DNA of 64,000 bases from Candidatus Saccharibacteria bacterium oral taxon 955 (GTDB lineage Bacteria; Patescibacteriota; Saccharimonadia; Saccharimonadales; Saccharimonadaceae). The stretch is taken from NCBI GenBank assembly GCA_010202265.1, contig CP047918.1:558001-622000 (forward strand). Direction: 5' to 3'. Positions within the stretch are counted from its first letter, which is position 1; each line of letters starts with the position of its first letter. This document shows, in pieces, positions 52,700 to 64,000 of the stretch. A program made the position numbers and the translations under genes. The notes under the pieces were generated by a model. The model did no database searches. It had not been told where the DNA came from and saw nothing but the letters and a program-made list of their open reading frames with translations.

Positions 52700-53281
52700 A
52701 TGGCAAAACAAGAAACACAACAACCACCATACGCGCCACAACCAAATCCAAGCGCACAATACGGTCCAGAACCAAAGCCTCAAAATACGCCCTATGAAGA
52801 GCAGCCAGTCAATCAACAGTACTTCGCCCAACCACAGGCGGCACCAGTTCAGTATGTTATTATGGCAAAATCGCTCAAAGGTGTTAGGGGCGGATTAGCC
52901 TTCTTTATGATAGCCTTCTCTATCTATGGAATAAACTTGGTTAGCGCATTCTTTTCTTCTCTGCTAACAATTAGCATTAGCAACCCCGAAGGTATTGTTT
53001 CGGTGATATTCGCGCCCATTACTGCTACGCTATCTATCACCTCAGCGATGTTAATTGGCATGCAGAAAAAACTTGCTAGATCGTTTTCGGTCGCAACACT
53101 TATGGCGTCATTCCTGTATATATCATGTTCTGTAGTAGTCTCTGCTATAGTCGAAGGACCAATGAGCTACGGGTTTATCATCGTACTAATCAGCATAATC
53201 ACCACAAGTATGATAATAACTATGTTATTATCCGTATATTTCTTCTCCTCTAGGGCCGTTAAAGAAACACTTGTAAACTAA
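52700..53281 (+). CDS. Membrane protein with Pro/Gln-rich tail
   Basis: A 193-residue protein. The first about 55 residues are Pro/Gln-rich and flexible, then four membrane segments start near 68, 95, 120 and 150. Unknown function. CAGGAG precedes the ATG. It lies 30 bp after rarA, perhaps co-transcribed, and ends at a strong terminator. Confidence 0.65.
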   Translation: MAKQETQQPPYAPQPNPSAQYGPEPKPQNTPYEEQPVNQQYFAQPQAAPVQYVIMAKSLKGVRGGLAFFMIAFSIYGINLVSAFFSSLLTISISNPEGIVSVIFAPITATLSITSAMLIGMQKKLARSFSVATLMASFLYISCSVVVSAIVEGPMSYGFIIVLISIITTSMIITMLLSVYFFSSRAVKETLVN

Positions 53282-53291
53282 CGGGAAAAAT

Positions 53292-53340
53292 CTGTCAGAT
53301 AAATAGGGCCGTCTTATAGTGGCCCCTATTTATCTGACAG
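53292..53340. terminator. Strong terminator overlapping the amylase 3' end
   Basis: A 19-bp stem (CTGTCAGATAAATAGGGCC with complement) around 10 nt. It ends both the plus-strand membrane gene and the minus-strand GH13 gene, whose last codons lie inside it. Confidence 0.85.
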
Positions 53341-54972
53341 TGGATGCTCGCTACACTCCACGAGCACACCCTCATATGGTCGCAGCGTCACTTCACCGTC
53401 TGCGCCAATGTCCGGATAATCAACTGGATGAGTACAACACAGTACCCGTCCACGATGAGGAAGTTTGACTCTACTAGCCTCTCCGCCAAAATTAAGCGCA
53501 ACATAAACATGCTGATCACCCAACCAACGAGAATAAGTGAAAACATCCGCCTCTAGCTCACCAAACGCTTCATATGTTCCATTGCGTAATATATCGTGTT
53601 TTGCACGAAGCCTAAGCAGTCGACGATACAACGACAGAAACGAATCAGCTTCATGAAGCTGTGCTTCGACGTTATGCTTTCTGACACTCTTGCCAATTGG
53701 TAGCCATGGCTTGGCATCGCTAAAGCCAGCATAACGACCCTTTTGCCACTGCATCGGTGTACGCTCAGGATCGCGACCAGCAGATAAGTCACCTCCGCTG
53801 AATACCGAGAGGTCTTGAACCTCCTCGGGCTTGATTGGCGTATTTGGCATGCCCAGCTCGTCGCCATAATAAACGGTCGGTAGCCCCGGCAGAGTCAGTT
53901 GCATAAGTGCGATCAACCGCGCCTGCTCCTCTCCGCCCATCCGCGTAACAATCCGCCACTGATCATGATTTGAAAAACAATACACTGGACGGTGCACTGC
54001 TGGATCAAGCATCCCCTGGAACTCAGTCACAAAAGTCCTAAACGCATCCGCATAAAATTCCGTCCAAAGCCCCTGAAAGTTAAACGGCATACCGATTTTT
54101 GGGTTAACATTATAGAAACCTAAATACTGTTCCTTGGTGGAATAATTAGCGTCTGGATAATCCTCAAATATCACAATCCGATTATCATACTCCGCCATAA
54201 CATCAGTCAGTTCACGCAGATACTTAAAGAGATTTTTACCAAAGCGACTGTGTTTGTGGGTGAGTGAGTCAAACTGATTTGGCGCCTCGGTATTTCGCCA
54301 CAATTTATTGACAGGGTCGTCTCGGAAATCTGGGTCTTTACTGATCCATCGTACGGCATCGGCCCGAATTCCATCTACACCCAAGTCCATCCAAAAACGA
54401 ATGACACGCTTCATCTCCTCGCGTACCGCTTGATTGTCCCAATTTAGATCCGGTTGTTCTTTTAGAAAAGTATGTAGATAGTATTGCCCTCGCTCCTCGT
54501 CCCACTCCCAAGCTGGACCACCAAAAATACTGAGCCAGTTATTTGGCAAACCGCCATCAGGCTTCGCGTCGCGCCAAACATAATAATCTTTTTTGTCGCT
54601 CAATTTGTTTGACCTAGACTCGAGAAACCACGGATGCTGATTTGACGTATGATTTGGAACAAAATCCACCATCACATTTATACCGCGCTCATGCGCCTTT
54701 TCGATCAGCTCCTTGAAATCATCAAGCGTGCCAAAAAGCGGATCTATATCGCAATAGTTAGCTACATCATAGCCCATATCCGCCATCGGGCTTGGGAAAA
54801 TCGGGCTAAACCATATAGCGTCAATCCCTAGAGAATCTTTAAATCCATTTATATAATCAAGCTTTTCGATCACACCCCTCAGATCACCAACACCATCTCC
54901 GTTACTATCTTTGAAGCTTCGCGGATATATCTGGTAGATAGCGTTGACTTCACGCCACGGCTTACCTGCCAT
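53326..54972 (-). CDS. GH13 alpha-glucosidase / oligo-glucosidase
   Basis: A 548-residue family 13 glycoside hydrolase. Region I is VDFVPNHTS, region II is GIRADAVRW (nucleophile Asp), the acid Glu region is IVIFEDYP, and region IV is FSNHDQWR. Cytoplasmic, no signal peptide. Chosen ATG 54972 begins MAGKPWREVNAIYQIYPRSF and overlaps trehalase by 11 bp, so both are one operon. Trehalose-6-phosphate hydrolase, oligo-1,6-glucosidase and trehalose synthase share this fold; the pairing with trehalase suggests alpha-glucoside breakdown. Confidence 0.9.
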   Translation of the reverse strand: MAGKPWREVNAIYQIYPRSFKDSNGDGVGDLRGVIEKLDYINGFKDSLGIDAIWFSPIFPSPMADMGYDVANYCDIDPLFGTLDDFKELIEKAHERGINVMVDFVPNHTSNQHPWFLESRSNKLSDKKDYYVWRDAKPDGGLPNNWLSIFGGPAWEWDEERGQYYLHTFLKEQPDLNWDNQAVREEMKRVIRFWMDLGVDGIRADAVRWISKDPDFRDDPVNKLWRNTEAPNQFDSLTHKHSRFGKNLFKYLRELTDVMAEYDNRIVIFEDYPDANYSTKEQYLGFYNVNPKIGMPFNFQGLWTEFYADAFRTFVTEFQGMLDPAVHRPVYCFSNHDQWRIVTRMGGEEQARLIALMQLTLPGLPTVYYGDELGMPNTPIKPEEVQDLSVFSGGDLSAGRDPERTPMQWQKGRYAGFSDAKPWLPIGKSVRKHNVEAQLHEADSFLSLYRRLLRLRAKHDILRNGTYEAFGELEADVFTYSRWLGDQHVYVALNFGGEASRVKLPHRGRVLCCTHPVDYPDIGADGEVTLRPYEGVLVECSEHPLSDK

Positions 54973-56581
54973 GATTAGGCTCTTTCTCATCGTACAAGGC
55001 GGCATATACGCCGTTTGTCCAACCAAAACCATCTTGCAGTGGATATTCACCGCCGCCGCCAGCGTCTGCGTTTACGACATCGTATTTCTCAACCATTTTT
55101 CGTGACTTAAGATAAACGGCATCACATGTAGCCAACCAGCGTCGGCGAATTTCATCGGCAAGCTCGTGGTAGCCATACTCACGCAAGCCCTGAATCGCTA
55201 TCCATTGAAGCGGCGCCCAGCCATTTGGTGAATCCCACTGCTGTCCGTTATTTTCTAGGGTAGTTACCAGTCCACCCTGGCGCAAAAAACGCTCCTTTAT
55301 ACACTGCGCCACAGCCGAAGCCTGCTCTGCAGTGGCAATTTTTGCGTAGAGAGGAAATACTGTAGCAAGCGTCAAACGATCCGAAGCCTCACCGCGTCGA
55401 AAGTCATAATCCACAAATAAGCCATGTTGCCTTTTCCAGCAATAACGACGCACCGCCTCAGCTCGGCGTTCTGCCAATTGACGGAAACGCTTCGCGAGAA
55501 TCGGCTGTTTGATCAGCGTGTACGCCTCTGCAATCGTCTGTTCATGTATGTAAAGTAGGCAGTTTAGATCGACCGCCACCATATCGGTCGTATGAATACT
55601 CTCGATATTATCTACTTCGCGGAACCAGCGAGAGCTAAAGTCCCAGCCACTCTCGGCGCCAGCTCTCAGATCCAAAAAAAGCTTGTGTTTATCATCAGTT
55701 TTTGCGAGCTCAGCAGTTTCGAGATCCTCTCGCCTAGACTCAGGACGCGGTGTCGTCTTGTTATCATAGTAACGATTTAGGATCACTCCATTTGGCATCC
55801 GCACGACACGTGCATAAGCAGCATGATCAGGACGGTCGCCAGCAATCTTTCGTCCACGCATCCAAAAACGATACTCGGTCAGTAGCGAAGGAAGATACTC
55901 AGCGTACGTCCGCGTTCGCCCGCGATGTCTTGCCAGCAGCTTCACCATAAGTGCAAAAAACGGTGGCTGTGATCGACTCAAAAAATAAGCCCGGTTTGCT
56001 GTGGGAATCATGCCAAATTTGCGTAGCATATAGGTATAATTTCTCATCATACCCTGAATCAACGACCACTCTCCATCGGCGGCAAGTCCCAACATAATAA
56101 AATAAGTATCCCAATAAAATTGCTCGCTAAACCTACCGCCCGGCACAATATATTCATACGGCAGTGCGACCAGCGATCCACGATTTTTACGATTACGTCT
56201 TTTTAGGTGTGGCCAGAGATTCGTGATATGTTCTCGGGCGGTCGTCTCATCACTCGGCTTATAGTCGTGACGCTTGTGTAGCTGAATCTCATAAAAGTGC
56301 CGATTTACAAACTCATGAAGGTTGAAGTCTGGATCCTGACGCTCGACCTGGTATTCTTTTGCGAGAGCCTTGGCGCGCTTTCGCGGCACCATATCGACAA
56401 ACGTCTTGCCGTCTGGATACACTTGCTGGCGCTGCACGTCATCAAAAAATCCGCCCATAACTTCGTCAGGGCTCTTTTGCGTCCGAGCAACTGGACCGGT
56501 CGCATGGACAACGGCCGTCTTGACTTTATCGGTGCTTTTTTCAATTATTTTCGGTTTTTTCTTAAACACACGCCGAAGCAT
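54962..56581 (-). CDS. Trehalase (GH37)
   Basis: A 539-residue family GH37 trehalase, splitting trehalose to glucose. Signatures are PGGRFSEQFYWDTYF and QWDSPNGWAPLQW, with the acid in GAESGWDFSSRW and a C-terminal GGGGEYPLQDGFGWTNG. No signal peptide, so cytoplasmic, unlike periplasmic TreA. First gene of the two-gene operon with GH13. Confidence 0.95.
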   Translation of the reverse strand: MLRRVFKKKPKIIEKSTDKVKTAVVHATGPVARTQKSPDEVMGGFFDDVQRQQVYPDGKTFVDMVPRKRAKALAKEYQVERQDPDFNLHEFVNRHFYEIQLHKRHDYKPSDETTAREHITNLWPHLKRRNRKNRGSLVALPYEYIVPGGRFSEQFYWDTYFIMLGLAADGEWSLIQGMMRNYTYMLRKFGMIPTANRAYFLSRSQPPFFALMVKLLARHRGRTRTYAEYLPSLLTEYRFWMRGRKIAGDRPDHAAYARVVRMPNGVILNRYYDNKTTPRPESRREDLETAELAKTDDKHKLFLDLRAGAESGWDFSSRWFREVDNIESIHTTDMVAVDLNCLLYIHEQTIAEAYTLIKQPILAKRFRQLAERRAEAVRRYCWKRQHGLFVDYDFRRGEASDRLTLATVFPLYAKIATAEQASAVAQCIKERFLRQGGLVTTLENNGQQWDSPNGWAPLQWIAIQGLREYGYHELADEIRRRWLATCDAVYLKSRKMVEKYDVVNADAGGGGEYPLQDGFGWTNGVYAALYDEKEPNHGR

Positions 56582-56770
56582 AAACTGTATTATAGTTGTT
56601 TTTTCTATCTGTTACAAGCGTACTTTTGGTGCTAAACAATTGACATTTTATTTAGTTTATGCTAATATAAAGATGTGGTTTGATCAAAACACAAAAAGCT
56701 CATAAAAAATTACATCACCCAGCTATAAACGTACGCCGAACGATCGACGCGGCGACAAAAAGGAAGCATC

Positions 56771-56809
56771 ATGAACATAAAGAAAATATCTGTTCGATAC
56801 ATCGGATAA
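56771..56809 (+). CDS. Possible 12-residue ORF before a terminator
   Basis: ATG after GGAAG encodes MNIKKISVRYIG then TAA TAA, followed by a terminator. Too short for a firm call; could be a small RNA or leader. Confidence 0.25.
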   Translation: MNIKKISVRYIG

Positions 56810-56820
56810 TAACTATTTAG

Positions 56821-56850
56821 AAAAACACCCCACTTCTCGTGGGGTGTTTT
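56821..56850. terminator. Bidirectional terminator
   Basis: AAAAACACCCCA-CTTCTCG-TGGGGTGTTTT between the short ORF and typA. Confidence 0.85.
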
Positions 56851-56856
56851 ATTGGC

Positions 56857-58674
56857 TTACTTACCAGCACGCTTACGCTCGTTTGGATCTAGGTATTTTT
56901 TACGAAGTCGCAGTGCCTTTGGTGTCACCTCAAGCAACTCATCATCCTCAATAAAATCAATACTTTGCTCGAGGCTCAGATCGACAAACGGTGTCAGCTG
57001 AACCGCTCCGTCCGATGACTTACTGCGCATATTGGTCAAGTGTTTAGCTTTGCAGACATTAATCTCCATATCCTCTTGGCGAGTATTCAAACCAACTATC
57101 TGTCCAGCATAAACATTGACAGCCGGACCGACAAACAGCTCACCTCGACTCTCAGCGCTTGCTAGCGCATACGGCGTCGTTACTCCAGTTTCAAATGCAA
57201 TCAATACACCATTTCGAGTACTCTGTAGTTTACCGCCCAGAGGTTCATAGCCATGAGGTAGTGAATTCATAATGACCGTACCCTTGGTGCTAGTTAGTAG
57301 AAGGTTGCGCAGTCCGATCATTGCACGCGTTGGTAGGATGTAAGTAATTCTCGTCATGCCGCTAGAAGTGTTTTCTTGGCGAACCAGCGTCGCCCGTCTA
57401 GCCCCAAGCTCCTGGCTAACTACACCAACAAATTCTGGACCTACCTCGATCTGCAGCTCTTCGACCGGTTCTTTTTCGACTCCATCTTCGTTAATTGTCA
57501 CAACCTGTGGACGACCGACCTCAAACTCAAAACCTTCGCGTCGCATCGTCTCAATCAAAACACTCAAGTGTAACTCTCCACGACCAGACACCTTAAATCC
57601 AATTCCCTGCTCTTCAACCCGAAGCGCAACATTTGTTTCAAGCTCTTTTTTGAGACGATCGCCGATCTGACGACTAGTTGTAAACTCGCTCTCCTTGCCC
57701 TTAAAAGGACTCGTATTCGGGCCAAGATACATGCTCAATGTTGGCGCCTCAATTGCTATGGCCGGCAGAGCTTCTGGAGCGTCTTTATCGGCAATTGTAT
57801 CACCAATATGAGCGTCTGTGATACCTGTCAATGCAACAATATCGCCAGCTATCGCACTATCGACCTCTTCACGCACAAGACCACGATATGTAAAAATCTT
57901 ATCGATACGCGCCGAACTTATAGCCCCATCCTTTATAAGCGCCACAGCTTGCGCGCGCCTAGCCTGACCCCGAGATATCCGACCAATCGCATACTTACCC
58001 AAAAATGAGTCATACTGAAGCGCAGTCACCAGCAACTGTAGACCACCATTTGCTTCAACATTTGGTGCTGGAATATCGTTAATAATTGCGTCAAAAATTG
58101 GCGTCAGATCAGCCCGTTCTGATGAATCACCAGGAATATTTGGCCATGCCTTACCATCTCGCCCAATCGCATAATAAACAGGATAGTGAAGCTGAGTCTC
58201 GTCGGTAGCTAACTCTAGAAATAGATCGCTAAGCTCGTCTTCCACTTCAGCGATACGACGCGCTGGCTTGTCAATTTTATTGATGATAACAACAGGCTTT
58301 AGGCCGACCTTTAGCGCCTTGCTAAGCACAAACTTTGTTTGTGGCATCGGACCTTCTTGAGCGTCGACAATCAACAATACACCATCTGCCATATTTAGCG
58401 TACGCTCAACCTCACCCGAAAAATCAGCGTGTCCTGGCGTATCAATAATATTTATTTTGTAATCACCATAGTAAATTGAGGTTTGCTTCGCAGTTATCGT
58501 AATACCTCGCTCATGCTCCTGATCACCAGAGTCCATAATAAGCTCCTGATTCATTTCAGCCTGGTTGTCACGAAATGTCTTTGACTGCTTTAGAAGTCCG
58601 TCAACAAGCGTCGTCTTGCCGTGATCGACGTGAGCAATAATTGCGATATTTCTAATATGTGATGCGTCGTTCAT
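56857..58674 (-). CDS. typA: Ribosome-associated GTPase TypA/BipA
   Basis: A 605-residue translational GTPase aiding 50S assembly under stress. G1 is AHVDHGKTT, G2 RGITI, G3 DTPGH, G4 NKID. EF-G-like domains II, III and V follow and the BipA-specific C-terminal domain ends it. Full length. A leader of over 100 nt precedes it. Confidence 0.97.
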   Translation of the reverse strand: MNDASHIRNIAIIAHVDHGKTTLVDGLLKQSKTFRDNQAEMNQELIMDSGDQEHERGITITAKQTSIYYGDYKINIIDTPGHADFSGEVERTLNMADGVLLIVDAQEGPMPQTKFVLSKALKVGLKPVVIINKIDKPARRIAEVEDELSDLFLELATDETQLHYPVYYAIGRDGKAWPNIPGDSSERADLTPIFDAIINDIPAPNVEANGGLQLLVTALQYDSFLGKYAIGRISRGQARRAQAVALIKDGAISSARIDKIFTYRGLVREEVDSAIAGDIVALTGITDAHIGDTIADKDAPEALPAIAIEAPTLSMYLGPNTSPFKGKESEFTTSRQIGDRLKKELETNVALRVEEQGIGFKVSGRGELHLSVLIETMRREGFEFEVGRPQVVTINEDGVEKEPVEELQIEVGPEFVGVVSQELGARRATLVRQENTSSGMTRITYILPTRAMIGLRNLLLTSTKGTVIMNSLPHGYEPLGGKLQSTRNGVLIAFETGVTTPYALASAESRGELFVGPAVNVYAGQIVGLNTRQEDMEINVCKAKHLTNMRSKSSDGAVQLTPFVDLSLEQSIDFIEDDELLEVTPKALRLRKKYLDPNERKRAGK

Positions 58675-58899
58675 AATTTATCCTTTATACCGAGAGCTAG
58701 CCAGACCGATAAACACTTGATATCAAGCTTACCTCATGCGTCTATACCGAGTAGATCATTAAATAATGGTCCGTATTTAACAGACCTTCCCTTGAAGTCA
58801 TAGTTTATCACATTTTATCCAAAGGGTAAAAATATTTTACCCCAATATTCCATCATTCCCCGAGAGAGTCTATTGGATCGTTGAGACAAATCCCGCTTG

Positions 58900-59322
58900 C
58901 TACAAATTAATCTTTGATAGATCGCCGTCAATCACATGCGCATCCATCGCTGCCATTTCTGCTACATACGGACTCGTCTCATTGTATGGAAACATCAGGT
59001 AAATTATCTTGTCTAGCACGTGAGCAAACCCATACTCAAGGAAAGCATTTCCACCGATATAACCACTGATTCCGCGCTTTGGAACGTTCATCAGAAGTAC
59101 AGCGTCTGCATCCTTGATTTCATCATAATACGCCTTGATCAAGCCACCACTACGCTTATTCTCAGTTGACTCACTGTCTGTTTCGGGAGATTTTTCGCCA
59201 CTAGCGTACATATCCGCACCATGCGGCACAGTTACCTCGTAGCCCTTAGATTTCAGATACTCGGCCGCCTCCATCATCTCTTTTGAGGCAGACATACTTC
59301 CGCAGATAACAATCTTTTTCAT
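58900..59322 (-). CDS. Nucleoside 2-deoxyribosyltransferase-like protein
   Basis: A 140-residue protein with the N-terminal IVICGSM and a C-terminal YIGGNAFLEYGFAHVLDK, the pattern of the nucleoside 2-deoxyribosyltransferase-like superfamily, which handle nucleosides or NAD-like bonds. ATG 59322 is preferred over one four codons upstream. Single gene upstream of typA on the same strand. Substrate unknown. Confidence 0.75.
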   Translation of the reverse strand: MKKIVICGSMSASKEMMEAAEYLKSKGYEVTVPHGADMYASGEKSPETDSESTENKRSGGLIKAYYDEIKDADAVLLMNVPKRGISGYIGGNAFLEYGFAHVLDKIIYLMFPYNETSPYVAEMAAMDAHVIDGDLSKINL

Positions 59323-59547
59323 GCTTTTAATCATAGCAAAACACCCCTCGCAAGAGAAGTGTTTGCTGTGCTGCTACGCGCCCACCCGGGGCAGTAGTGT
59401 TGGTGAAATGTTTGTGTTTAATCGCAACAGGATACCCCGTTGCGTACCAGCATAACCACATTATTGCGCATATGCTTGTAAAATACAAGCTATCTGCATC
59501 GAGACTTGGACCTGCCAACGATAAATCTGGCATGCTATCATGATGAA

Positions 59548-59787
59548 ATGAGAAAAGAACAAATCTTAAATATTATTGGCTGGATTGGTACAGCGATGGT
59601 TCTCGCCGGATACGGTCTATATACTTTTGGTATTATTCCTGATGTTATGGTGTATCACTATCTCAATCTAATTGGTTCTGTCGGTGTTATCGCAATTTCA
59701 AGCTATCGTCATGCGTGGCAGCCCGTGGTTATCAATAGCTTCATGGCGTTCTTTGCTCTCGTAGCAATCATCCGCTCACTGCTCTAG
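59548..59787 (+). CDS. Three-helix membrane protein (CBU_0592-like)
   Basis: A 79-residue protein with three membrane segments (about 7-25, 32-52, 59-78), matching the short CBU_0592-type pattern (GWIGTAMVLAGYGL, NLIGSVGVI). TATCAT lies 6 nt before ATG with no Shine-Dalgarno. Function unknown. Confidence 0.7.
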   Translation: MRKEQILNIIGWIGTAMVLAGYGLYTFGIIPDVMVYHYLNLIGSVGVIAISSYRHAWQPVVINSFMAFFALVAIIRSLL

Positions 59788-59867
59788 CAAATCTCCATGA
59801 GGTGTGATACCTTAAGAATGTTCAGAACAAGTGCAATACGTGAAATGAAAAAGAATCTTTGTATTTC

Positions 59868-59907
59868 TTTCGTCAGATCCGGTACACAAATGGTCGATCT
59901 GACGAAA
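59868..59907 (+). promoter_or_regulatory. 5'-UTR hairpin of RRM gene
   Basis: TTTCGTCAGATC pairs perfectly with GATCTGACGAAA around 16 nt, ending 26 bp before the ATG. A candidate autoregulatory or cold-responsive element. Confidence 0.6.
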
Positions 59908-59933
59908 TAAGTAAAAATAGGAAAGAATAAATT

Positions 59934-60251
59934 ATGGCAAATCTGTTTATCGGTAGTCTCGCCTATGCGACAACTGACGATACGCTTAAAGCTTTTTTTG
60001 AGACAGTTGGCCCGGTCAAGGACGCCCGCGTCATCACTGATCGTGATAGCGGTCGCTCAAAAGGCTTTGGCTTCGTAGAGTACGAAGACAAAGCGCTCAA
60101 TGAAAAGGCAATCGACGAACTTAATGGCAAAGAGCTTGACGGTCGTGCGATCGCAGTCAGTGTTGCTCGTCCAAAAGAAGAGCGCCCACGTGACGGCGGG
60201 TTCCGCAACAACGCGGGTAATGGCAACGCCTTCCGTCAGCGTAGCTGGTAG
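59934..60251 (+). CDS. RRM-domain RNA-binding protein
   Basis: A 105-residue protein with one RNA-recognition motif (about 2-80): RNP2 is LFIGSL and RNP1 is RSKGFGFVEY. The tail is Arg/Gly/Asn-rich. Similar proteins in cyanobacteria are cold-induced. AGGAAAG precedes the ATG. Single gene with 5'-UTR hairpin and terminator. Confidence 0.93.
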   Translation: MANLFIGSLAYATTDDTLKAFFETVGPVKDARVITDRDSGRSKGFGFVEYEDKALNEKAIDELNGKELDGRAIAVSVARPKEERPRDGGFRNNAGNGNAFRQRSW

Positions 60252-60265
60252 TAGAAGGTTAGGTT

Positions 60266-60299
60266 AAAAAACACATCCAAGATTGGGCGTGTTTTTTAA
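60266..60299 (+). terminator. Terminator of RRM gene
   Basis: AAAAAACAC...GTGTTTTTT with inner TCCAA/TTGGG. Confidence 0.85.
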
Positions 60300-60926
60300 T
60301 TAGTCATCAACACGTCGAAAACGCGACTTCAGACCTTCATCAGTCTCGACCATCTCGGTAAACACACTGCGAGGACAAGCCCATATGGCAGTCTGAGAGT
60401 TATATAGAGGGCAATATATGACTAAGGGCTCATCCGTCTCGCTATGTAGGCCCTCGCCCAAAACTTCGTAGCGATCGCCTTCAAAATGTTCGTATTCCCC
60501 TGGAACAACTCGTTCACGCCCCTCGACCACCTCTGGGTAACGCGCTGAGTCTGCCTCAAAATATCCGATCCACGGGCTATCATCCCTCAGTACTACATCA
60601 TCAACATAATAGCCCTTAGAGAAATCGCCTTTTTTCTCTCGACGATGCAACTGATGATCTCGAATCACTGATTCATCTATTCCATATCGACGCTTAATCT
60701 CGTCTAGAACATTTTGAGCATCCGCAATCTCATCCAGCACCTCTCTTGTCGCCCCTTCTACTACGGGTATTTCCCGAGCCTCCTCAACCAGCTTACGACA
60801 CAACTCTCGCAAAAGCGCCGTACCGTTTAGCTCCCTGTATTTGATATCAAGAGTATGTGGCTCTTCTATCGAGTTCTTCACCACAAGATCAGTAACTAGC
60901 TTATCAAACCGAAACGTCCGAGGCAT
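60300..60926 (-). CDS. MazG-like pyrophosphohydrolase fused to DUF1653
   Basis: A 208-residue two-domain protein. Residues about 1-115 resemble MazG/phosphoribosyl-ATP pyrophosphohydrolase-like proteins: LRELCRKLVEEAREI, then EVLDEIADAQNVLDEI with the acidic metal ligands. Residues about 140-200 are a DUF1653 domain (GEYEHFEGDRYEVLG, CPLYNS). This pairing suggests a house-cleaning nucleotide enzyme with a small ligand domain. It ends 2 bp before ligA starts in order, on the same strand, so the two may be co-transcribed. Confidence 0.8.
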   Translation of the reverse strand: MPRTFRFDKLVTDLVVKNSIEEPHTLDIKYRELNGTALLRELCRKLVEEAREIPVVEGATREVLDEIADAQNVLDEIKRRYGIDESVIRDHQLHRREKKGDFSKGYYVDDVVLRDDSPWIGYFEADSARYPEVVEGRERVVPGEYEHFEGDRYEVLGEGLHSETDEPLVIYCPLYNSQTAIWACPRSVFTEMVETDEGLKSRFRRVDD

Positions 60927-60927
60927 C

Positions 60928-64000
<3,073 letters not shown>

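Overview
This 64 kb window is probably from a Patescibacteria/CPR genome, most likely a Saccharibacteria (TM7) relative. Support comes from short intergenic spaces, an anaerobic class III ribonucleotide reductase, very short ribosomal proteins (L32 of 46 residues with no zinc ribbon), a NAD+ DNA ligase without its zinc-finger cysteines, many small anchored proteins of unknown role, and normal use of TAA, TAG and TGA as stops. The lineage is inferred, since no rRNA gene is present. Most housekeeping genes lie on the minus strand; accessory genes lie on both.

Left part (1-15.3 kb): a transglutaminase-like protein cut by the window edge; pheS, a NUDIX gene and pheT; an aquaporin-family channel with a histone-H1-like tail; rmuC; a PAP2 phosphatase; then an anaerobic nucleotide-reduction operon nrdD-nrdG-flavin reductase-cysteine-cluster protein, headed by paired 16-bp palindromes; then a secreted small protein, hisS, a TrpR-like repressor and tRNA-Gln.

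RiPP cassette (15.36-17.63 kb): a perfect 144-bp inverted repeat, next to the tRNA-Gln terminator, encloses a Gly/Cys/Ser-rich peptide resembling microcin B17-type precursors and having a full-length Shine-Dalgarno, a YcaO cyclodehydratase gene that has lost its 5' part, and an HExxH protease. This is the strongest candidate for an undescribed system.

Core block (17.7-31 kb): trmD, khpA, rpsP, rnc, nusB, rpmF, leuS, a Mur ligase, an RSH-like hydrolase, a thioredoxin-like protein and a three-gene amino-acid ABC importer.

Accessory block (31-46.3 kb): a Csx16-like protein with no CRISPR array, an S66 peptidase, and a tRNA-bounded island. In the island a tRNA-Phe/tRNA-Gly pair and about 350 bp after it are duplicated 5.3 kb apart, around a broken HpaII-type endonuclease gene fused to an exact 165-bp copy of the importer's binding-protein gene, an alpha/beta hydrolase of foreign composition, a second tRNA-Gly(CCC), and a TetR/hydrolase divergent pair. 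Next comes a coiled-coil protein with a variable-looking C-terminus, followed by an array of small repeated ORFs, gene fragments and a duplicated promoter; this layout resembles a polymorphic toxin with immunity genes.

Right part (46.3-64 kb): an ABC exporter, AlkD, an SPFH protein, ddl and rarA, a trehalase/GH13 pair, typA, an RRM protein, a MazG-DUF1653 fusion, ligA and a membrane protein running off the edge. Several single genes carry a -10 box 6-7 nt before ATG, suggesting leaderless mRNAs.
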